Shown here: piece by piece, positions 59,229 through 64,000 of the stretch
How the letters are laid out: every line of letters starts with the position of its first letter
Position numbering within the stretch: the stretch's first letter is position 1
Source of the DNA: Anaeromyxobacter oryzae
GTDB taxonomy: Bacteria; Myxococcota; Myxococcia; Myxococcales; Anaeromyxobacteraceae
Direction of reading: 5' to 3'
DNA length: 64,000 nucleotides
Assembly (NCBI RefSeq): GCF_023169945.1
Contig: NZ_AP025591.1
Span: 1,448,501 to 1,512,500 of the forward strand
Program-made: the position numbers and the translations under genes
The notes under the pieces: model-generated
What the model was told of the DNA's origin: nothing
Database searches by the model: none
The model's input: the letters and a program-made list of their open reading frames with translations, nothing else

Positions 59229-60659
59229 TCAGGGCGGCCGCGGCGGCGCCGTGGCGGGTCCCGCGCCGCGGCTGCGCGACGAGAGAAACGCGAGCAGATC
59301 GGCCAGCTCCTCCGCGCGGAGCTTGCCCGCATAGGAGGGCATGTTCGCGGCGCCGCTGAAAATCCTCGTCGCCATCTGCTCCTGGGTGAGGCGGTCGCCG
59401 ACGTCGCTGAGGTCGGGGCCGCGGATGCCACCGCGCCCGGCGACGAGGTGGCAGTACTCGCAGCCGCGGTCGTAGAACACCCTGGCGCCCGACGCCACCG
59501 GCCCGCTGGTCGCGCCGACCACCTCCGCCGGGAGCGGCTTCGCCTCGAAGCGCGGCGACCAGGGCGCGAGGGCACCCACGCCCGAGTAGTGCCAGATCAT
59601 GAGCACCACCGCCGCCACGCCCGCGATGGCCCACGGTCGGCGCAGCGGGCTGCGCTCGCCGCGCCCGGCGACCAGCGGCAGCGCCACGAGAAACACGATG
59701 AGGGAGAGCGGCCCGAGAATGATCACGTAGTTCTCGGACCACCTCGGGATGAGCGTCAGGACGGCGAAGTACCAGAGGAAGTACCAGTCCGGCCGCGGCG
59801 AGGCCTCGATGATGCTGGGATCGGGCGGGCGCCCCAGCTCTGGTGGACCGACCGCGACGGCCAGCGTGAAGATCGTCGCGATGACGAGTAGCCCGAACAC
59901 CGCGTCGCGCCAGGCGGCGTCGGGCCAGAACGGCTGCCCATGGCGCTCGAGGAGCGCGCGGTACCAGGCGCGGTAGGTGACGGGGTCGACGGGACGCCCC
60001 GCGCGCGGCGGCTCCGAGATGCCGTTGTAGACGACGAGGTAGAGGTGCAGCGCGACGAGCAAGAAGATCAGGCCCGGGATGAAGAACACGTGCGTCGCGA
60101 AGAAGCGGGAGAGCGTCGCACCGCCGACGGTGTCGCCCGCCAGGAGGAAGTGCCCGAGCCAGCCGCCGACGAGCGGGGTGCGGCCGGCCTGTTCGGCGGC
60201 GATCACCGCCGTCCAGAACCCCGTCTGGTCCCAGCGCAGCAGCTGTCCCGTGAAGGCCATGCCGAGCGTGAGGAGGAACAGCACCGCCCCCGTGAGCCAG
60301 TTCATCTGGCGCGGGTACTTGTAGGCGCCCATGAGGTAGACGCGGATGACGTGGACGCCGATCAGGATCACCATCATCGACGCGCCGAAGGCGTGGAGGC
60401 CGCGGGTGATGCGACCGAGCGGCACCTCCGTGATGAAGCGAAGGCTCTCGTACGCGTCGCCGGTGGAGGTCACGTAGGCGCTCGCCAGGGCCGTCCCGGT
60501 GATCACCTGCAGCACGAAGGTGAGGAGCGTGGCGCTCCCGAAGACGTAGAGCCAGGCGGTCCGGCCGGCGGGCGGGACGGGGTGGCGCAGGACGGAGCCG
60601 AGCGTCCGCGAGAACCCCGTCAGCTCGTCGAACCACTGCCAGGCGCGCTGCACTCGCAT
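59229..60659 (-). CDS. Cytochrome b (b6f-type) with fused C-terminal cytochrome c domain
   Basis: A 476-residue inner-membrane protein. The N-terminal four-helix part carries heme b ligands H89, H103, H190 and H205; the 14-residue gap of the second pair is the b6f spacing. A subunit-IV-like part follows with P-D-W-Y (quinol site) at ~290. Three further helices lead to a C-terminal class I cytochrome c domain (~395-465) with heme motif C-E-Y-C-H and Met ligand in A-N-M-P-S-Y. With the Rieske protein it forms a quinol-oxidising complex. Last gene of the nar operon, 15 bp after the Rieske gene. Confidence 0.92.
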   Translation of the reverse strand: MRVQRAWQWFDELTGFSRTLGSVLRHPVPPAGRTAWLYVFGSATLLTFVLQVITGTALASAYVTSTGDAYESLRFITEVPLGRITRGLHAFGASMMVILIGVHVIRVYLMGAYKYPRQMNWLTGAVLFLLTLGMAFTGQLLRWDQTGFWTAVIAAEQAGRTPLVGGWLGHFLLAGDTVGGATLSRFFATHVFFIPGLIFLLVALHLYLVVYNGISEPPRAGRPVDPVTYRAWYRALLERHGQPFWPDAAWRDAVFGLLVIATIFTLAVAVGPPELGRPPDPSIIEASPRPDWYFLWYFAVLTLIPRWSENYVIILGPLSLIVFLVALPLVAGRGERSPLRRPWAIAGVAAVVLMIWHYSGVGALAPWSPRFEAKPLPAEVVGATSGPVASGARVFYDRGCEYCHLVAGRGGIRGPDLSDVGDRLTQEQMATRIFSGAANMPSYAGKLRAEELADLLAFLSSRSRGAGPATAPPRPP

Positions 60660-60674
60660 GCGGTCGCCTCCGGC

Positions 60675-61184
60675 TCAGGCGATGGGGATGGGACTGGTGA
60701 GGATCTCGACCACGCCGGCGCGAACTCGGACCGGGTAGCGCGACAGCGGGCGGGGCGGCGGCCCCGACGCGACTCGCCCATCCTCGTAGAAGACGCCTCC
60801 GTGGCAGGGGCACATGAACAGCTCCGCCTCCTGAAGCCAGCGCACCGGGCAGCCGAGGTGCGTGCAGTGCACCGAGAAGGCGATGAACTCCTGGTCGTCG
60901 ACGCGGCGCAGCCAGGCCGCCGTTCGCGCGGTGACGCCGGTCCACGGCAGCGGCGAAGGATCGAGGAACGAGACCTCCACCGTCTTCCCGACCTCGAACG
61001 CGTCGAGGCGTCCGACCGTCCTCCACACCCGGGGAGCGCGGCGCAGGCCGAGCAGGAAGAGGCCGCTCGGGACGGCGACGAGCGCCGCCGCGACGGCCCC
61101 GGCGGCGATGCTCAGGCGCGCGAGGAAGCTGCGCCGCGCGCCGTCCTCCGGCCCGGCCGGCGCAGGGCGTACCGGCGCGATCAC
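60675..61184 (-). CDS. Rieske [2Fe-2S] iron-sulfur protein
   Basis: A 169-residue protein. An N-terminal R-R-S-F-L-A-R-L motif (Tat-like) and one hydrophobic helix (~28-50) anchor it to the membrane. The cluster motifs are C-T-H-L-G-C and C-P-C-H-G-G, with all four ligands and the disulfide Cys pair present. It shuttles electrons from quinol to cytochrome c. GTG 61184 overlaps the narI stop (GTGA), tying it to the nitrate reductase. In haloarchaea a Rieske/cytochrome b pair also sits in the nar operon and feeds the enzyme. Confidence 0.92.
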   Translation of the reverse strand: MIAPVRPAPAGPEDGARRSFLARLSIAAGAVAAALVAVPSGLFLLGLRRAPRVWRTVGRLDAFEVGKTVEVSFLDPSPLPWTGVTARTAAWLRRVDDQEFIAFSVHCTHLGCPVRWLQEAELFMCPCHGGVFYEDGRVASGPPPRPLSRYPVRVRAGVVEILTSPIPIA

Positions 61185-61873
61185 GGCATGGGCGACCTCC
61201 CGGCGCCGCGTCGTCCCAGCCAGCTCACGATCTGATACGGCCGCCAGAGGTAGGTGACCGGCACCGTGACGAGGTGCACGAGGCGGGTGAACGGGAAGAG
61301 CGCAATGAGGAGGAAGCCGCTCACGAAGTGGAGCTGGACGAACCCCGGGAGCGCGGCGACCTTCGCCGGGTCCGGGTCGAGCCGGACGATGGACCAGAAC
61401 CACGGGGCGGCCGTGTACGGGTACCAGCGGGATCCCCACCGGACGAAGAGCGCGATCCCCGCCCCGGTGACGACCTGGAGGGCGAGGACGGCGAGCAGAA
61501 CCCAGTCCATCCCGGACGTCTCCCGCCGCAGCGGCGAACGCGTCCCGAGCCGCCTCCCGATGAGCGTCGCGATCCCGAGGATGGAGAGGAAGGCGAGCGC
61601 GAGCCCGACGACCTCGAGGCCGAGTAGCGCGCCCGGACGCGAGACCGCCGCAGCGGCGGCGGAGGGGAAGACGCCCGCCAGCAGATGCGCGAGGAGGATG
61701 GGGATGATGCCGTAGTGCCAGGAGACCGATCCCCAGAACAGGCTCCGGCTCGCGAGCATCTCCGACGAGAGGCTCGAGTAGGTGTAGCGCGCGGTGAAGT
61801 AGCGGTAGATCCCGGCCACGATGGCGAGCACCCAGGCGACATACGGCCAGGCGACGAAGAAGAATGCGTTCAT
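61181..61873 (-). CDS. narI: Respiratory nitrate reductase gamma subunit (cytochrome b)
   Basis: A 230-residue membrane protein with five hydrophobic helices. The four heme-ligand His are at 53, 63, 182 and 200, matching the NarI pattern (two at the first helices, two at the last). It takes electrons from quinol and passes them to NarH. ATG 61873 overlaps the narJ stop (ATGA). It is 230 residues, close to the family's ~225. Confidence 0.93.
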   Translation of the reverse strand: MNAFFFVAWPYVAWVLAIVAGIYRYFTARYTYSSLSSEMLASRSLFWGSVSWHYGIIPILLAHLLAGVFPSAAAAAVSRPGALLGLEVVGLALAFLSILGIATLIGRRLGTRSPLRRETSGMDWVLLAVLALQVVTGAGIALFVRWGSRWYPYTAAPWFWSIVRLDPDPAKVAALPGFVQLHFVSGFLLIALFPFTRLVHLVTVPVTYLWRPYQIVSWLGRRGAGRSPMP

Positions 61874-62394
61874 CGGGCTCGCTCCCCCCGAGCATCCACC
61901 TCGAGCACGAGCTGGATCGCCTCTGCCAGCGGGGCGTACGGATGCTCCCGCCGCCGGAGCTCTCGCGCGAGGCTCGAGAGCGCCGGCACGAGGCACTCGC
62001 CGACGAGCTCGCCTCGATCCGGCTCGTCCGGCGCGTGCGCCAGGAACCTGAGCAGGACGGTGAGGTGGTCGGGGAGCTCCCGCCCGGCGGAGAAGCCGCG
62101 CGCCCGGTAGCGCGCCGCCAGCCGGGCCAGGAACGTCCCCCGGCGCGAGTCGGGCCCGAGCAGCCGGTACCCCACGTGCGGCGAGCAGCTCGGGTCGAGG
62201 TCGAAGGCGGCCGTGTAGCTCTCCTGAAGCTGGCCCACCGGCACGCCCTCCAGGAGGCGCTCGAACTCGCGCAGCGCGCGCGCCGCCGGAGCGCGCGCCT
62301 CGAGTCGCGCGATGCACGCTGCCACCCGCTCGCCGACGCGTGGCCCGGGGTACTCGAGGAGCTCGGAGAGTCGTTCGTAGAGCTCGCCGCCCAT
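61870..62394 (-). CDS. narJ: Nitrate reductase assembly chaperone (delta subunit)
   Basis: A 174-residue cytoplasmic chaperone of the TorD/NarJ group: L-S-E-L-L-E-Y-P near the N terminus, Y-T-A-A-F-D-L-D-P near 60 and P-D-H-L-T-V-L-L-R-F-L in the middle. It inserts the molybdenum cofactor into NarG before membrane attachment and is not part of the final enzyme. It starts three bases after narH and overlaps narI by four bases. Confidence 0.93.
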   Translation of the reverse strand: MGGELYERLSELLEYPGPRVGERVAACIARLEARAPAARALREFERLLEGVPVGQLQESYTAAFDLDPSCSPHVGYRLLGPDSRRGTFLARLAARYRARGFSAGRELPDHLTVLLRFLAHAPDEPDRGELVGECLVPALSSLARELRRREHPYAPLAEAIQLVLEVDARGERAR

Positions 62395-62397
62395 GGC

Positions 62398-63885
62398 TCA
62401 CCAGCCGCGCCGGGGAGGCCGCAGGAACCCCGCGCCCTCCTCCTCCTGGTGCTCGTGCACGTCCTCCACGGACTCGATCGCACCCTCGCGGAAGAAGGGC
62501 GGGACGACGAAGCGCTCCTCGAACGAGGCGAGCGCGGTGAGCCGGTAGATCTCCTCTGCGTCCTGCGCGCTCAGACCGGCCTCCTCGAGCGCGTGGGTGG
62601 CGCTCTCCCGCGGCACGTCGCCGACCGTCGTCGCCCGCTGGTAGAGCCGCGCGGCGACGAGCTTCCGGTACACCTCGACGATGGGGGCGACCTCTCCAGC
62701 GGTGAACATGGCCGCGAGGTAACGGAGCGGCAGCCGGCTCGCGTCGAGCGAGCTGAGCAGCTCGGGAGTCACCTCGTAGTGGCCGTCCGAGACCGTCGCC
62801 ATGACCGGGAGCAGCGGCGGGACGTAGAAGAGCATGGGCAGCGTGCGGAACTCGGGGTGATGGGGCAGCGCCAGCCGGAAGCGCTTCACGAATTGAAAGA
62901 CCGGCGACCGACGGGCGGCCTCCAGGATGGCCTCCGGCATGCCTGCCTCCCGGGCGGCGGCGGCGATCTCCGGGTCGAAGGGGTCGAGGATGAGCGCGCG
63001 CTGCGCCTCGACGAGCTCCGCGTCCGGCAGGGCGGCCGTCGCGGCGAGCCGCTCCGCGTCGTAGAGGAGGACGCCGAGGTATCGGATGCGCCCCACGCAC
63101 GAGTGCATGCAGGCCGGGACCTGCTGCGTCTCCTGGCGGGGGTAGCAGAGGATGCACTTCTCCGCCTTGCCGTTGGCCCAGTTGAAATAGGTCTTCTTGT
63201 AGGGGCAGCCCGAGATGCACATCCGCCAGCCGCGGCACTTGTGCTGGCTCACCAGGACGATGCCGTCCTCCCCCCGCTTGTAGATGGCGCCGGCCGGGCA
63301 GGCGGCGAGGCAGCCGGGGTTGAGGCAGTGGTTGCAGATGCGCGGCAGGTAGAAGAAGACGAGCCGCTCGAATGCGAGGAGCTGCCCGCGCTCGCTATCG
63401 GTGAGCGCCTCGACGTTCGGGTCGGCTGCGGCGTAGATGGAGGAGCCACCGAGGTCGTCGTCCCAGTTCGGCCCCGCCTCGATCTTCATGTCCTCGCCGG
63501 TGACCAGGGACACCGGCGTCGCGACCGGCTGGTCGTCGGACGGCGGCGCGCCGATGAGCTGGTCGTAGCGGTAGGTCCAGGGCTCGTAGTAGTCGTCGAG
63601 CGCCGGGAGCCGGGGGTTGTGGAAGATCCTGGCCAGCTCGGCCAGCCGTCCGCCCAGCTTGAGCCGCGGACGACCGGCGCCCGCCTCCCATCCTCCCCGG
63701 TACTTCTCCTGGTCTTCGTACAGCGTCGGGTAGCCGGTGCCGGGCTTCGTCTCGACGTTGTTCCACCACATGTATTCGGCGCCGCGACGGTCGGTCCACA
63801 GGTTCTTGCAGGCGATGCTGCAGGTGTGGCACCCGATGCACTTGTCGAGGTGGAACACCATCGAGACCTGGGCCCGGACATCCAT
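62398..63885 (-). CDS. narH: Respiratory nitrate reductase beta subunit (iron-sulfur)
   Basis: A 495-residue protein. Its first Cys group is C16-I-G-C19-H-T-C22-S-I-A-C26. Further groups are C-N-H-C-L-N-P-G-C-L-A-A-C-P, C-R-G-W-R-M-C-I-S-G-C-P (Trp in place of one Cys, hence the [3Fe-4S] cluster) and C-I-L-C-Y-P. It passes electrons from NarI hemes to NarG. The G-Y-P-T-L-Y and W-N-N-V-E-T-K segments are family-typical. It starts 11 bases after narG, with GAGGGTAAACGCC before the ATG. Confidence 0.96.
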   Translation of the reverse strand: MDVRAQVSMVFHLDKCIGCHTCSIACKNLWTDRRGAEYMWWNNVETKPGTGYPTLYEDQEKYRGGWEAGAGRPRLKLGGRLAELARIFHNPRLPALDDYYEPWTYRYDQLIGAPPSDDQPVATPVSLVTGEDMKIEAGPNWDDDLGGSSIYAAADPNVEALTDSERGQLLAFERLVFFYLPRICNHCLNPGCLAACPAGAIYKRGEDGIVLVSQHKCRGWRMCISGCPYKKTYFNWANGKAEKCILCYPRQETQQVPACMHSCVGRIRYLGVLLYDAERLAATAALPDAELVEAQRALILDPFDPEIAAAAREAGMPEAILEAARRSPVFQFVKRFRLALPHHPEFRTLPMLFYVPPLLPVMATVSDGHYEVTPELLSSLDASRLPLRYLAAMFTAGEVAPIVEVYRKLVAARLYQRATTVGDVPRESATHALEEAGLSAQDAEEIYRLTALASFEERFVVPPFFREGAIESVEDVHEHQEEEGAGFLRPPRRGW

Positions 63886-63896
63886 GGCGTTTACCC

Positions 63897-64000
63897 TCAG
63901 TAGAAGAGCGGTGCACCTTCGAGGCGGCGCACCACGACCCAGGTGTCGCGGTCGGAGGAGGGCGGGCCGTAGTCGTTGAAGCGGTAGCAGAGCTGGGCGT
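63897..64000 (-). CDS. narG: Respiratory nitrate reductase alpha subunit, C-terminal end only
   Basis: Only the last 34 codons are in the window, running off the right edge: a readable A-Q-L-C-Y-R-F-N-D-Y-G-P-P, then W-V-V-V-R-R-L-E-G and a final P-L-F-Y before TGA. Position directly before narH and the operon order make it narG. The catalytic centre, and whether it has a Tat signal (which would place the site outside the membrane), cannot be seen. Confidence 0.75.
   Translation of the reverse strand, partial: AQLCYRFNDYGPPSSDRDTWVVVRRLEGAPLFY

Noticed and set aside
61864-63903. A plus-strand open frame of 679 codons opposite narHJ
   Set aside because: It is antisense to conserved narH and narJ. 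No start signal or motif supports it.

Overview
The window is very GC-rich DNA with dense short-gapped operons, many GTG/TTG starts and repeated 4-base stop/start overlaps (ATGA, GTGA). The gene content is universal stress proteins, an FlaA1/Wza/Wzc exopolysaccharide cluster, a respiratory nitrate reductase with a Rieske/cytochrome b partner, and an ECF-sigma/outer-membrane TPR operon. This fits a facultatively anaerobic Gram-negative soil bacterium of the Myxococcota (Anaeromyxobacter-like). That placement is inference from gene content; no rRNA or tRNA gene is present to confirm it. I saw no insertion sequence, prophage, integrase or CRISPR array.

Layout. (1) 1-5.7 kb: a LuxR-type regulator, then a leftward four-gene operon (ECF sigma factor, membrane anti-sigma-like protein, small secreted Pro/Gly-rich protein, TPR plus beta-barrel protein), divergent from a lipoprotein with four Cys-rich repeats. 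(2) 5.7-8.2 kb: a divergent PRPP synthetase and a Zn/Mn-type ABC transporter without its binding protein. (3) 8.4-26.8 kb: a stress and dormancy island containing PEP synthase, two phosphoribosyltransferase proteins (one fused to a hydrolase), PolX, three UspA genes (one with three tandem domains), a membrane metallophosphoesterase, a pyridoxamine-oxidase-like protein, nicotinate phosphoribosyltransferase, an M50/CBS protease, an archease-like fusion, an HPF/cold-shock fusion and a MASE1 hybrid histidine kinase. (4) 27-49.8 kb: a Wzx/Wzy-type exopolysaccharide cluster. It contains two paralogous beta-helix proteins, UDP-HexNAc dehydrogenase and epimerase, a PglC-like initiating transferase, a PglE-like aminotransferase, a PglF-like dehydratase, Wza/Wzb/Wzc, three glycosyltransferases, a ligase/polymerase and a flippase. 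(5) 49.8-59.1 kb: a CBS protein, an orphan GroEL, a trehalose operon whose synthase carries a membrane sensor domain, a ClC channel, a MarR regulator and an AhpD-like protein. (6) 59.2-64 kb: narGHJI (narG cut by the edge) followed by a Rieske protein and cytochrome b/c.

The stress island resembles the gene set of the mycobacterial DosR dormancy regulon (tandem Usp, PRTase-hydrolase, PncB, HPF-like, M50/CBS, CBS pair, OtsB), although the organism is unrelated. Several of these genes share what looks like a common promoter: a CCTCCGRAG-N2-CCCGSGTGG-like box about 45-50 bp upstream of the predicted start site, followed by a TACGAT-like -10. Together with the nitrate respiratory complex and trehalose synthesis, this suggests a region for surviving low oxygen, low energy and desiccation. 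The exopolysaccharide cluster would supply the surface matrix.
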